The notes: generated by a model from the letters alone, not told the origin. A DNA stretch of 64,000 nt from Daucus carota subsp. sativus (GCF_001625215.2 NC_030381.2:50925214-50989213); one strand, 5' to 3'. Shown: positions 12,951 through 24,368, counted from the stretch's first letter. Numbers and translations: made by a program.

Positions 12951-13676
12951 AGAGCATCTCCAATAGTCTCTTAGTTGGCTCCTATGTATAATATAAAATA
13001 TTAAGCTCCTAGTAAGTTAGTACATTGTTAGGAGTTTGAACTCCAATAATGCTCTTTATACTCACTCTTAACATTATATTTTATTATTATTTGAACTCCA
13101 CTATGATAAAAGTACAAAGTCACATGGGTGATAGTGAATATTATATTACAAAAAACAAGTTAAGAGCCTTGCAGTGACTCCTAAAAGAGAGGAGAGAGAA
13201 GGGCCTCTTAGTATTTTTAAGAGCCATTAGGAGCCTATTGGAGCTCTATTTTCTCTTATCCTCTTTACTTTTGGTTTTAAGAGCCACTTTAAGAGGTTAG
13301 AGCATCTCCAATAGTCTCTTAGTTGGCTCATACATATAATATAAAATATTAAGCTCTTAGGAAGTTAGTACGTTATTAGGAGCTTAAACTCCAATAATGC
13401 TCTCTATACTCACTCCTAACATTATATTTTATTATTATTTGAACTCCACCATGATAAAAGTGCAAAGTCACATGGGTGAGAGTGAATATTATATTACAAA
13501 AAACAAGTTAAGAGCCATGTAGTGGCTCTTAAAAGAGAGGAGAGAGAAGGTGCTCCTAGTGTTTTTAAGAGCCACTAAGAGCCTATTGGAGCTCTATTTT
13601 TTATTATCCTCTTTATTTTTGATTTTAAGAGTCACTTTAAGAGACTATTGGAGATGCTCTTATTGGAGATGCTCTT
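12951..13676. mobile_element. Two tandem copies of a 'GAGCATCTCCAATAG' MITE
   Basis: One copy starts at 12951 and a second at 13299, each with AGAGCATCTCCAATAGTCTC, and they agree along about 350 bp. The second ends near 13660 with the inverted terminus CTATTGGAGATGCTCT, followed by a stuttered extra piece of it to about 13676. The first copy lacks its own right terminus, so the pair shares one. Non-coding; the small frames here are shadows. Confidence 0.75.
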
Positions 13677-13698
13677 ATGCATGTAGTTACCTTCTGAG

Positions 13699-13936
13699 TC
13701 ATTCAAACAAGTTTCTGCTACTTTCAACACCTATTTTAAGACCGACAAAACCATCCTTTTCCACCCACGAATTTGAAAGAACGTTGACAAATACATCCAA
13801 GACACTGTTATGACGCGTATCGTTCATTTCAATATCGCCTATCAGTTCTTTGATTTTTCCTTCTTTCCCAGCTGTAAAAAGCTCTACTTGTGTAAGTATT
13901 GATGAAAGAACATCCACACTAGTCGAGCGTTCAGAT
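13699..13936 (-). pseudogene. Orphan last exon of an unrecognised protein
   Basis: The minus strand has an acceptor-like 'tttctcatccag' then an open frame of 78 codons ending in TGA at 13699-13701. It encodes SERSTSVDVLSSILTQVELF at its start and includes GDIEMNDTRHNSVLDVFVNV and SNSWVEKDGFVGLK. Composition is that of an ordinary folded protein, unlike the random AT-rich frames around it. No partner exon was found upstream on the minus strand (14-16 kb is AT-rich and stop-rich), and a MITE abuts its 3' side. It is probably a transposed or deleted gene remnant. The family is not recognised. Confidence 0.4.
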
Positions 13937-14362
13937 CTGGATGAGAAATGTTAAAATGAGTACACCATTAATTATTTGAGAAATTAGCTGATGAAATTGA
14001 CAATATTGAAAGAATAAATTTTAGAGCAATACTTATAATAAATTTTAGATTAATATTATATAATATATATATAATGCGAGTTTATTGAAGAATCGATATA
14101 TATAATTTAGCACTCAAATTTCAGATAAAAATTTTGATTTTCAAATTTAGTTTTATAGTACCTGAATTTATGATCATATAATTCTATTGTAGAATAATGT
14201 CTAGATACTGTATAATTTTTAATGATACCTGGAAGATAAAGTTTTATGATTTTGTTTTTTACTGTATTTATTATGGAACTCTATATGACTGTATATATAG
14301 AAAAAATTGTATGAATATTGTATTTTATTGAAGATTTCGGATATTATATATGTTCAGCAAAT

Positions 14363-14366
<4 letters not shown>

Positions 14367-14399
<33 letters not shown>
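14367..14399. repeat. (AT)n microsatellite
   Basis: About 33 bases of pure AT dinucleotide repeat in AT-rich intergenic DNA. Confidence 0.85.
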
Positions 14400-14402
<3 letters not shown>

Positions 14403-15629
14403 TTATATTTATTGTTGTAAAAATTTTCAATTATTGAACAATCCTCAATTAATATTTATAAAATATTTTCTGGTTAATTTCAATTTGTCTAAATTTTTTT
14501 CATAAATCAGTAGATCAACAGTTCCGATTATCAATTTTTATATACACATGTGTGTTTCTTTTTCAAACTTTTATAGCTTTGACCATCCAAAAATTAAATT
14601 AGAAGACGGCAGAGGATTTCTAACAATTAAAAAAAATTAAGGCTCTTTATAATACTCTTTAATACATTTTAATCAAATTGAGGTGAAGTAAATTAATTAT
14701 TAATTATGCTTATAGTTTAGGTGCCTCCCTAGCTAGTTTTGTTTATAACGTTACGACAGGTTCCTACTCGTGGAGTATAGTTTTCTCATAAAGAAAAGTG
14801 TAAATAGAATGGTAATAAAAAGGCAGCTTAAACTTGCATGCATGCATGCAATCTAACATGATTCTTCCGTCTACTTTTGACTATGGTAGGACAACTAATA
14901 AGACGACGGAAAGTTTGGTTATACTGAATTAAACCCTTCAATTTGTACTAGAACCCTTTTGTGGAATAGTAGAAGAAGCTTAATCTGTACGAGCAAGCTC
15001 CATGGGGACCCTTGTAACATGAAACTATTATAGTTTAACTGGGTAGTTGGGCTTCATATGGTTTATGATTTGGATTAGGGTCAATTAATTAGTCTCTTCA
15101 AAGTTGTTTTCATTTAGTATTAGATTTGCAAGGCTAAAACGTTTTGTAATCTTGATTAGTGGTCAATTAGAAGTCTTAAATAAGTCTCTTTCTTTTGGAT
15201 GTTCTCTATCCACTACAACCTTTTCGTCAAGTTTAGGTTTAACTAAGCTTTTGAATCACTAACTAATGTTTAATTGGTGTTTAGCGTTTTATACGTGCAT
15301 GTTAGGTCATAATGATGTTATTTCAGGATAAAGTTTCCAAAACGTATGTGCAACTCCAAGTCTATGTGTATTATATTATTTATATATTTAGTGCCACAAC
15401 AAGAGTTTATTGAACAAAATTATTCATATAAAACGTCCTATATATCCTGACAATCATGACACCTACAAGAATCTTAGTAGGAAAAAATATATAAAACTTT
15501 CTAAAATATATAATTATTGAAATTTCTAATAGTCATTTAAAGATTTATCTGGATATATCGTATATGCATGCACAAGAGAATATTTTAATGCACAAAAGAA
15601 ATTAATAGACAGTCTGTTATTTTCATATG

Positions 15630-15631
<2 letters not shown>

Positions 15632-15662
<31 letters not shown>
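15632..15662. repeat. (AT)n microsatellite
   Basis: About 30 bases of AT dinucleotide repeat, some 400 bp upstream of the WAK-like start codon. Confidence 0.85.
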
Positions 15663-15665
<3 letters not shown>

Positions 15666-16069
15666 TAATAATATTTATATAAATTTACAATTGAAAAAGT
15701 CAAATATAATTATCCATTACAACCAAGCTGATAACATCAACAAAACAAGACCACAGGCCATAAAACTGATTTGCTGGGCTGTCTAAAGGCCATAAATTGG
15801 AGGGTTGGGCTGGAGGACAAAGATTTAAAAAATGTAAATTGTTTTTTCATATGGGCCGACAGTATTTTATTTAACTACTTGCATCAACAATATATTTTAG
15901 ATTTTTAGTCACCAACAAAAGAACAACAAAGATAAAGCATAAAGGAAAAGCTAAAAAGCAAAATCAAAACATTCAGATCTTTACACTAAGCTTCAACTTT
16001 AATTATACTAATTTCTCAAATCCCTTACTTCAGACATGCTACCATCTTACTCATATCACAATATCTTCC

Positions 16070-17313
16070 ATGGCTTCTCAACTCCTCCAAATAACATCCA
16101 CATTATGCAACAATATAATACATGCCTTGTTTGTTCATGTTGCACTACTACTTAGTATCCTTATTTTTCCAGGCTTGATAAAAGCTCAATCATCTCAATG
16201 CAGAACATCTTGCGGTGACATACCAATCTACTATCCTTTCGGCATAGATGATGGTTGTGGTAGTCCATATTATCGACATATACTTGTATGTTCAGACTCC
16301 GGAAGTCTTGAGCTAAGAACTCCTTCAGGCAGATATCCTGTGAGGAATGTATCATATTCGGATCCTCACATTTTGGTAAGTGATCCGTTCATGTGGAATT
16401 GTCAAGATGGTGACAATTTTCGCCCCACTAGACCGTTTAGCCTAGACAGTAGCACACATTTTTCTTTGTCTCGACAGAATGACTACCTTTTCTTCAATTG
16501 TAGTGAAGAGCATGTGATCATGGAGCCTAAACCGATTTTTTGTGAACGGTTTCCAGATCAGTGTGATTCAACATGTGACAGTGCTAGTTATCTTTGCAGG
16601 CATTTGCCTGAATGTGCTTCTGCATTGCGTGGGAGTTCATGTTGTTCATATTATCCGAAAGCTACTGACTCTCTGAGGCTGATGCTTAAGTATTGTGCTA
16701 GTTATGCTAGTGTGTATTGGAGAAATGTTGGTGCAATACAGCCGGATAATCAGGTTCCTGAATATGGGATTCGGGTTGATTTTGATATTCCGGTCACTAC
16801 AAGGTGCCTACATTGTCAGGATGTTGCCAAGGGAGGTGGAATGTGTGGCTTTGATACTAAAACACAGGAGTTTTTATGCTTATGTGATAAAGGAAATGTT
16901 ACTACTTACTGCAAAGGTACATTCCTAGCTACCCCCTGATTTTTGTTAAATCCTAATTAATTATATCAAAATCTTCAAGAATTTAAAATGTTGTTCTTTT
17001 GTTCTTAATTTTTCCAGATCATGATGTTTCTCAGGAGCATAGCAACAGGGGAGTAGTTGCAGGTGAAAACTAGTATATCATATCCACAAACACATGATAA
17101 ATATCGCTTATATGTTTTTCTTTACGTTTTTAAGGAGGAATAAACAAACTGTTCCTAATATTGGTTCCGAACATATAAATTGCAGGGACAGTGAGTGCTG
17201 TTTCAGTTGCTGGAGCTATAGGAGTTGGAGCTGGAATATGGTTCTGGAAGAAAGTGAGGGCAAAAGCTCCAGTAACACATGGGGTTCAGAGCAATGAGAA
17301 CAGACTCTTTTGA
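16070..17313 (+). CDS. WAK-type galacturonan-binding membrane protein without kinase, three exons
   Basis: Predicted single-pass plasma-membrane protein with a wall-facing pectin-binding region. Exons are 16070-16916, 17018-17062 and 17186-17313 with GT-AG introns, giving 339 residues. Residues 1 to about 39 are a signal peptide (hydrophobic core HVALLLSILIFPGLI). Then comes the GUB_WAK_bind-type domain starting CRTSCGDIPIYYPFGIDDGC, and a WAK-associated C-terminal domain ending in cysteine spacings CLHCQDV, GGGMCGF and LCLCDKG. A transmembrane helix (about 299-318, VAGAIGVGAGIWFW) is followed by a tail of about 21 residues with no kinase. True WAK receptors run to 600-700 residues, so this is the short kinase-less class also known in Arabidopsis. 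The frame at exon 3 ends in TGA at 17311 and no kinase exons follow, so the shortness looks genuine. A role in wall sensing is inference. Confidence 0.85.
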
Positions 17314-18025
17314 GTAATATATGCACAGACCACATACAAAGAAACTTCAGGAATCTATTTTCTTTCTACTTTGCTTATATTGTTCTGTACTAGACTGCTA
17401 GTTTATTGTGTTTTATGTATTTTTAAGTTGATAATCATACTGATACTTTTTGGAAAACACGCAGTTTCTTATTACTAGAAGGATATTAGTTACATTACCA
17501 TGCTTTATTTGCAACACATGGTATGAAACTTGTGAATCCTCAATGATCTCCCACTTGTTACAATAAAGCCAAAGCACATTACTTCATTCGTTTCTAATCT
17601 TTCATTCTTTCTTAGCAACACGCTAAGAATAAAAGGAACAACTATTAAAAGGAAAGACTAGATTAATTTTTATTTTTTTGAAACTGGTTCAAGGGCCTCT
17701 CTAAAAGTTTTCCATCCACAAGCAGATCGTATGGGAAAACTCTAATTCAGTTGTCTAATTTTAGTCGAGCCCAAAACAAAATGATCACCACTAAGTAGAA
17801 AAAAAGTTTAGAAAGACACTATGACATCCTATCTCGTGAAAGTTTCAAGAGGTTGAGTTCGGGATTAAACTTCAGCTAACCAGACTAAGCAGATTATATG
17901 AAATCCATGGTGGAACTTGTACAGGATTTGTAAGAACCTAGGCATGGATGATGATGTTATGAAGCTCCCACACCAGCATGGTAAGATGCTGAGCAGAATA
18001 TATATAGTTAAACTTAAGAAAGTAA
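17314..18025. other. Intergenic 3' of the WAK-like gene
   Basis: Includes the likely 3' untranslated region up to about 17500. No further gene seen. Confidence 0.5.
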
Positions 18026-18334
18026 TGTTGTGTTTGGTTGGGGAGAATGGAATGGAATGGAATTAAATGAGTAAAAAATGCTTGAAACTAATAGAGATAG
18101 AAAGAAAGTTTAGAAAAAATTTGAAGGAGTGCAAAATTGCTATGATGAGATTTGAGAAGAAATTGAGGATGGGAGAGAATGGAGCATTCCATCTCAAATG
18201 GAAGGGGTGATATCTAGCATATGATGTAGGGAATGGAATGGAGGAAGGAATGAAATTTCTTAAAAATCATCCATAATATAGTTCATTTTTCATTCCATTC
18301 CTTCCGGAATCATTCACCCCAACCAAACACAACA
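18026..18334. mobile_element. Tourist-like MITE, TAA target duplication
   Basis: TIRs TGTTGTGTTTGGTTGGGG and CCCCAACCAAACACAACA are perfect inverse complements, flanked by TAA at 18023-18025 and 18335-18337, as in the PIF/Harbinger group. About 309 bp, non-coding, rich in 'ggaatgg' repeats. Confidence 0.85.
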
Positions 18335-18423
18335 TAACAGTTCCACACTTCAAATCAACTAAGAATTATTGGAAGGTGTGACAAATCACAAAGTTCAGAA
18401 AGGGAAATAAGCGCAATTCTCTA

Positions 18424-18934
18424 CTAAACAACAGACCAACTGGATTTGCTGACAGGATTAAGGAAACAACAAACTCTCACGAAAGGAGACATCTGATGAA
18501 AAACATGCATAAGCAACTTCTTTTAACTTTTTTATTATGGTGTGAACTTGAATTACCTGCCAGAGCATGATCTTAAATTTCCAAACCAGAAGAACGCTAC
18601 TGAATCCGTGCGCCTGAGCTCCTTTTTCGACTGCAAGTTCAAGCAAGATAATCAGTTATAGCTTCAGATTAAAAGCTTATTGGAAGTGCATATATAATAT
18701 CAACAGTGGCATAACAACCTCTGGCTCTGGCGGATCAGACTTATACACCAGTCCCTTACTCTGCCATAATAGCTGTCTGAGCTTGTCCTCCTCCTGCGTG
18801 ATTATAAATTTATAACCACATCAGCTACAACGATATGACACTAGTCAACAATCATCTGAAATCCTCTATATATTAGAACTTCAACACTAGTTCAAGCTTA
18901 CAGGCACAACTCCAACATGTGTAATCGACACCAA
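18424..18934 (-). pseudogene. 3' end of an unrecognised multi-exon gene, probably a remnant
   Basis: Four short exons with GT-AG borders and matching phase can be chained on the minus strand: 18934-18902 (LVSITHVGVVP), 18793-18719 (EEDKLRQLLWQSKGLVYKSD then PPEPE), 18630-18557 (SKKELRRTDSVAFFWFGNLR then SCSG) and 18448-18424, ending in TAG. The join gives about 68 residues of good protein composition with no internal stop, unlikely by chance across four exons. No earlier exons are evident above 18934, where the DNA becomes ordinary AT-rich intergenic sequence, so the gene seems cut off. I do not recognise the family. Confidence 0.4.
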
Positions 18935-20226
18935 CTACATAGATAACTGGTTAAATAGTATAATTAGGAAATAGTATTGAATAAGTGACAGGAAAATTAT
19001 ACATATTGATTATCAGATGGTAGACATTGCAAATTTTCCCAGGAGTTAAGTAATTATAAAGATGAACACTAAATCATAGTATATACATTTGCAGCAGAGG
19101 CGCGATCTGCGAGAATCAGTATAAAGACTTTATAAGTAATTTCATTTTGGATTGGGAAAAAAAGTACCTTGCATGCTATAATATTGGCAGCTCTTTTGTC
19201 AAAATTCAAGTTACCATTATTCTTTCACAGGCCGACTTGTTACATCAAAATTGCCATTCTTTTCTTTTAATATACTAGAGTGGTTTCTCATATCTTGCAA
19301 TTGCTAAAATTATTAGTACTCATATATGCAAATTTGATTGGTATGTTTTCTTTGTACAGTTGAGGTGATAAAATGCTGTCTGAATTGAAATATATGCGGT
19401 TCATTAATTGTGTCACTTAGAGCATCCCCAATGGGGGGACACTTCACGCTTGAAGATTCTCAATAAGGAAATGGCCGGCTAAAATTGCATTGGACCAACT
19501 CAAATAAAAAGTCAGGGACCTCTGTAGTGGCTCCGAGACACTTTACTTTTTTTGTCCTTTTTACTAATTTTTATTCACACTTCATATATTTTCCAAAAAT
19601 TTTAATTTTATATATTGGTCCAAACTATATGAAAACCACTATACATTTTAAATATATCTGAAACTATATATATCGTAATTAAGTATAGTGTATTTTGAAT
19701 ATTAATATATTTTTATAATATTTTTATAAAATATATATAATTTCTGAGATTTTATCACCGTAAACTATATAAAACAACTTTTAAGTCTATTTTAACAATT
19801 ACATAATTTTTGGGCTGATCACCAATGCAACATATATTCACCAGAGGCAAAAATTCTCTAATGAATTGAAATTGTAACACACGGGCATAAAGTGAAGCAC
19901 CTACGCAAGTGCCTCTGTACATTATGTTACAATTAACGCAGACTCCATTAGCTAGCTTGATGATCCATTAATGCTTACTCCATTAATGCAAGTGCTGGCT
20001 TAGGGTACTAGTTTGTAAATAACACACCAAAAAGGCGGAAGGCTAGCTTGCTATTTGCCTACCTAAACATCGGCAAAACTTGAAAACTAGCAGATAGGAC
20101 TTACAAAATTATTGCTGCACAAATTCTTGTATGTGCGTGTTCCGAGATGCAAAAGACTTAACTGATGAAGGGACAGAGATCATTTTGTTCACCAAACGAA
20201 GAAGACACGGTCGGATAATCTACCAG
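18935..20226. other. Intergenic with one MITE end
   Basis: At about 19419 'agagcatccccaatgggggg' looks like one terminus of a GAGCATC-type MITE, but no clear inverted partner was found before 20 kb. Nothing else is supported; the DNA just before 20227 should include the pectate lyase 3' untranslated region. Confidence 0.35.
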
Positions 20227-21597
20227 CTAGCATGGTTTGTTAACATTGCAGAACAATGGACCAGCATCAGATGTTATTGCTGGAACCATGGATCCATCAA
20301 CCACAGTAAACGACTGAGATTTTGAGTAGTTTGGAGAGCAGCTACCGTATCCAGACTGAACAAAGTACGCTCCGTTCATAAATCTGTCCATAGATGACCT
20401 CCATTTCCAATTCTTCCAACCATTGTTCACCTCTCTCTTGGTTACCTGTTTGTGTTCGAGATAATTGGGTGCATTGAAGTAATTCCCTTGGCTGTAGATG
20501 GTTGGGTTTGAGCTACCGCCAATCGCGTACAGCTGCCATGCTTCGTACATGTTGTTGGCTACATGCGCATAGCCTAGCCTCACTCTGCAATCAAATTCAG
20601 ATACTTCGTAATCATGCTACATAATTTAATCAAGCAGTTAAGCAATATTTAAAAGTTTGTACTATTTTTTTACCTTGGCATTCTTTGTACTAGACCAGGG
20701 CCGAAATGGTTATATATAATGGTAACTTTCATTATTTTATCTGCTGAAAACTTATCATCATGCCCTAATAACATAACCTGCATAAGAAAGAGACAATATT
20801 AGCTTCTGTTTAGTACAATGAATGTTCGTTCTAAATTACTGATCACGACTTAAAATATATGATAATCCTGCATGATACGCGTGGATTAAGTTCCTAATTA
20901 CCTTGTCATGTTGGGAGAAATGATTGTTGGAGATTGTGACAGCAGTGGAAGCATGGATGACATCAATGAGACCATCACTACTTCTCGAGAGGGAGCAATG
21001 ATCAATCCAAACATTCGAAGATGCAAATATAGAAATGCCATCTCCATCACAGCCAAGACGATGTCCAACGTGGAGTGGAGTGCTTATAACAAGGCCAGAT
21101 TTTCCAGGCTTACAATCATGAATGCTAATCCCATGTATAATAACATGGCTAACACCTTGTATCGTTATACACGGTCCATAGGCGATTTCAACCTTGGCTC
21201 CTCTTCCATCAATAGTCTTATAACTATTCATGATCAGCTCATTCTTGAGTGTGATCACCATGTTCTTCGCGAATGTGATCCAAAGAGGGTTGGCCTGGAT
21301 AATTCCATAGCGGAGTGTTCCGGGCTTAGGGTTAATCGGGTCATCAGACGGATTTGTGACTACATAATATGCACCAAACTTTCCTCCAATGGCGTCTTTT
21401 CCATATCCCACGGCGCAATCAGCCAAGGCTCGCCGGTTGGCAGCCCAATTGGCCTTGCGACGCCAACACGAGTCTATTGTGTTCATGGCTTTTTTGGGTG
21501 TGTTGGTGTAAGGTTGTGTAGAGTAGCTATCTTGCAAGGTTAGTGTGAAGCAGGTTAGGAGAGTGAAAGCTAATAAGAGAGAAGATTTAGAGGCCAT
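20227..21597 (-). CDS. Pectate lyase (polysaccharide lyase family 1), three exons, secreted
   Basis: Cleaves de-esterified homogalacturonan by beta-elimination, with calcium, in the cell wall. Exons are 21597-20902, 20777-20674 and 20584-20227 with GT-AG introns, giving 385 residues. Residues 1 to about 22 are a signal peptide. The mature part starts with the plant family's [20 protein letters not shown] and KDAIGGK. Acidic sites expected to bind calcium lie at CDGDGIS (D184, D186) and SSDGLIDV (D208, D212) around [19 protein letters not shown] spans the exon 1-2 join and RMPR at 264-267 carries the conserved arginines. It ends in CNVNKPC. All key motifs are present and the length is usual, so it looks active. 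Its layout resembles the Amb a 1-like pollen pectate lyases, but tissue use is not shown. A truncated second copy is at 51142-51363. Confidence 0.92.
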
Positions 21598-21663
21598 TAC
21601 TAATGAATTGTAAGATTTAAGCTAAGATACTTAAATTGAAAGATAACAAAGAATGTACATGTC

Positions 21664-21673
21664 TTTATATAGA
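21664..21673 (-). promoter_or_regulatory. TATA box of the pectate lyase gene
   Basis: On the minus strand ctctatataaagac lies about 70 bases upstream of the ATG at 21597. In the duplicate upstream of 51363 four bases of this site are missing (plus-strand tttatatgcc in place of tttatatagagcc), altering the box. Confidence 0.6.
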
Positions 21674-22039
21674 GCCATACTATCTCTACATATTTTACAC
21701 ACGTTGGTTGACATATTAGCGGCGGTTCTTATTATTATTGATTTGAGCTAGTGATCGGAATAGACGTGCTTGCACGAGATTTAGTGATAGTAGACTTTTG
21801 TACTAGCTTTGCTCTCTAGAGACCCTAACTTCATCTGATTCCTGCAGGAGATGACATGTAACATACCTTTTGATTCAAGCAAGCAGGCCTGCGAACATCG
21901 AACGTGTGGAAGTATACTCGTCTGAGAGGGAAGTCAACATATATAATTTTAAAATGGAGATTACTTTTAGCTATTCGGCCAGCAGCTGACTGCAACAATA
22001 AACAATTTGAACCGACTCCTTGTGCTGCTATATGTAATT

Positions 22040-22219
22040 GGAAAATGCTTGGTGCACATAATTGTGTACAAAAACATGTACATAATGACATGTGACGGAT
22101 TTTAATTGGATGGCCCCTCTGCATTTACATCAACCACCCCAATTAAAACCCACCACATCACTTGCCACATCATTATGTACAAATTTTCTGTACACAATTA
22201 TGTGCACCTAGCACTACTC
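22040..22219. mobile_element. Mutator-type MITE, 9 bp target duplication
   Basis: The two ends share a long inverted repeat with core GGTGCACATAATTGTGTACA, flanked by tatgtaatt at 22031-22039 and 22220-22228. A 9 bp duplication fits Mutator-like elements. The duplicate copy at 51741-51749 has a single tatgtaatt and no element, so the insertion postdates the block duplication or was private to copy 1. Confidence 0.8.
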
Positions 22220-22588
22220 TATGTAATTATACATGAAAGCATTCAAGTGAACGGCCTTTTTAAGTTTGTACTTTTTAAATATATATTTATGAACTTAAAC
22301 AAAAATACTCACATATTCATATAAGCCACAATTATTCTGCTCAAAATCAAACAGCTGTGATTCCGACGAATTAAGCAATCACAAAAGACCAATTCGAAAC
22401 ACTCAAAAATAGGTATCTGAAGTGTAACGCTAGTCACATTAAGAAAACATATATAGCGGTTAGCTTACAATGAATTGATATTAATTTTGTAAACTTTAAT
22501 TTATATATTTAAATAATAATTATATTATTAGTCAATATATACAAGTTATGGACTATAAAGAAATGGAAAGAGGATTCGTCCTCAAGAC

Positions 22589-22873
22589 TAGGGCTGTTTA
22601 ACGAACCGAGCTGTTCGCGAACAAGCTCGAGCTCGGCTCGTTAAGAGCTCGTTCGGCTCGGCTCGTTAAGTTAACGAGCTCGAGCTCGAACACAAAAAAT
22701 TGTTCGTTAAGTAAACGAGCTCGAGCCGAGCTTTTAGTATGTTCGGCTCGAGCTCGGCTCGAGCTCGGCTCGAGCTCGTTCGGCTCGAGTTCGGCTCGTT
22801 AAAGCTCGAAAAAATGTAATATTTTCGGGTTTTTTTTTATAATTTATATATGTTATTGGACTCAGAATTCAAC

Positions 22874-22929
<56 letters not shown>

Positions 22930-23391
22930 AGTGATGTAAACAAAATTTTAGGAAATAATAATTTTATTTGGTTTTTAACAGGCAAGTAGAAGTTTGACTA
23001 GTACCGCTAACTAGTGTTTAATCCTAATTTAGTGTTTCAATATTTTAAAAAATATTTTTTACCGATCCAACTGTATGAATGTTAACATATATACATTTTA
23101 GTGATATAAACAAAGTTTCAAAAAAATTGAAATTATTAGGTTAGCTATTTTAAGAGTCAACTAGCGGTTTGTCCTTATTTTTTTCTGGCTCGGCTCGACT
23201 CGACTCGACTCGGCTCGGCTCGTATTTGTTCGCGAACAAGCTCGTGTTCGGCTCGTTAGTTAACGAGCCGAGCTTGAACACAATTTTTGTTCGATTAAAA
23301 AGCTCGGCTCGGCTCGGCTCGTCAGAAAAAAAATTAAAGCTCGGCTCGGTTCGGTCAAAACTCGGCTCGGCTCGGTTCGTGAACAGCTCTA
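22589..23391. mobile_element. hAT-type non-autonomous element packed with GGCTCG motifs
   Basis: Ends TAGGGCTGTTTA and TGAACAGCTCTA form a short TIR and the flanks are ctcaagac on both sides (22581-22588, 23392-23399), an 8 bp target duplication as in hAT elements. The outer 150-200 bases of each arm are almost wholly built from GGCTCG/CGAGCC strings, the kind of subterminal repeat that hAT transposases bind. The middle is AT-rich with a long AT microsatellite. No coding. Copy 2 has the empty site near 52094. Confidence 0.85.
22875..22926. repeat. (AT)n microsatellite inside the hAT element
   Basis: About 52 bases of AT repeat in the centre of the 22589-23391 element. Confidence 0.85.
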
Positions 23392-23839
23392 CTCAAGACA
23401 ACACTGCTGTTAACTTTATGAGTGATTATGATATTGTGAATTTATAACATCCAGATAAATTAAATATAAAATAATATATCAATAGTGTTGAATAATGACT
23501 ACATATTTTCGAGCAATTAATTCAAGTGAAATTTCATTTCAAGTTCAAAATTTTAGTTATGAGGTGTATTGTTTAAAAATGACACACAACTGTGTGCGGC
23601 TATATAAAAATAAACATTTAGTAAATTTACTTACAACCATCACAAATATTAATTACTTTAGTAAAATATATAAACAATTTTATTGTGGTTTCTTCATATA
23701 TCGAATACCATTTATCTTTCATACAACCAATCAACCATCAACAAATACCTGACCATATATACTTTCTTAACTAATACACCCTCTTACATGTCTTCATATG
23801 TTTTGGACAATACTCCGTACTGTATAGTATAGATTTGGA

Positions 23840-24271
23840 TCATGCATAACTACACATCCCATACACGCACGAACTTCCTCTCTTGCACCTCTTTTTGCAG
23901 CCTCCACAGTTCTTCTCGTCCCTTGAAGTATTCACACACCTACCTTTGCAGCACGTCTCATTATATCTGCATTTCTTCCCACACTTGCCACAATTAGCCT
24001 CGTCGCTCATCACATTCACACATTGCTTCTTGCAACAGTCCGGACCAGGGCTGCCCTTATTGTTACAAACCCTAGGGTACTTGTCACATGTCCTCCATGC
24101 CCGTGGTCTGTCAGTCAAAAACCGGCCCATTTGTCCCGAAAAAGAAGAAGGTTCAGAGGTTGTTATAGGAACATCAAGGTCTAAATTACCATCTTCCATA
24201 ACCGAGGTGGCGAAAATGGTAGTAGTTGTGGCCACTATTGCAAGGAAGATGAACATCTTAGACAATGCCAT
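23840..24271 (-). CDS. STIG1-like secreted cysteine-rich protein, gene a
   Basis: Member of the stigma-specific STIG1 family: small extracellular proteins, some of which act on stigma exudate or pollen-tube growth (tomato and petunia STIG1) or as precursors of a cell-death peptide (Arabidopsis GRI). Single exon, 143 residues. Residues 1 to about 22 are a signal peptide (MFIFLAIVATTTTIFA), followed by an acidic variable segment (EDGNLDLDVPITTSEPSS) and a basic linker. The cysteine domain starts at residue 62 with CDKYPRVC and has 16 cysteines (62, 69, 79, 80, 84, 94, 97, 101, 107, 108, 112, 122, 125, 129, 135, 140) arranged as two related modules of the type CC-x3-C-VN-x8-C-x2-C-x3-C. It ends in the family's GMCSYA. 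NET and NTS are possible N-glycosylation sites. First gene of a six-gene minus-strand array. Confidence 0.92.
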   Translation of the reverse strand: MALSKMFIFLAIVATTTTIFATSVMEDGNLDLDVPITTSEPSSFSGQMGRFLTDRPRAWRTCDKYPRVCNNKGSPGPDCCKKQCVNVMSDEANCGKCGKKCRYNETCCKGRCVNTSRDEKNCGGCKKRCKRGSSCVYGMCSYA

Positions 24272-24368
24272 TTCTAATAATATTGCTTCAAGATGGCTAA
24301 CGATTATATATGTTTTGTTGAATATTTGGTAGCAGTGGTTTGTGGATGCTAAGTAAGGGATGTTGTGA

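Larger units (their letters stand above)
13937..16030. other. AT-rich intergenic with microsatellites
   Basis: No gene supported. It contains AT microsatellites at about 14367-14399 and 15632-15662 and a short (GCAT)n run near 14836-14850. The last 100-200 bases are probably the promoter and leader of the WAK-like gene at 16070. Confidence 0.5.

Noticed and set aside
20908-21543. 211-codon plus-strand frame opposite pectate lyase exon 1
   Set aside because: Shadow of a well supported minus-strand exon; no start context or domain.
21831-22124. 97-codon minus-strand frame upstream of pectate lyase
   Set aside because: It crosses the Mutator-type MITE boundary and is not kept in copy 2, so it is a chance frame.
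23883-24332. Long plus-strand frame opposite STIG1 gene a, also opposite b, c and e (MHLFLQPPQF...)
   Set aside because: It recurs because the cysteine-rich gene's codons contain few stops when read backwards. It carries no domain and is a shadow of the real minus-strand genes.
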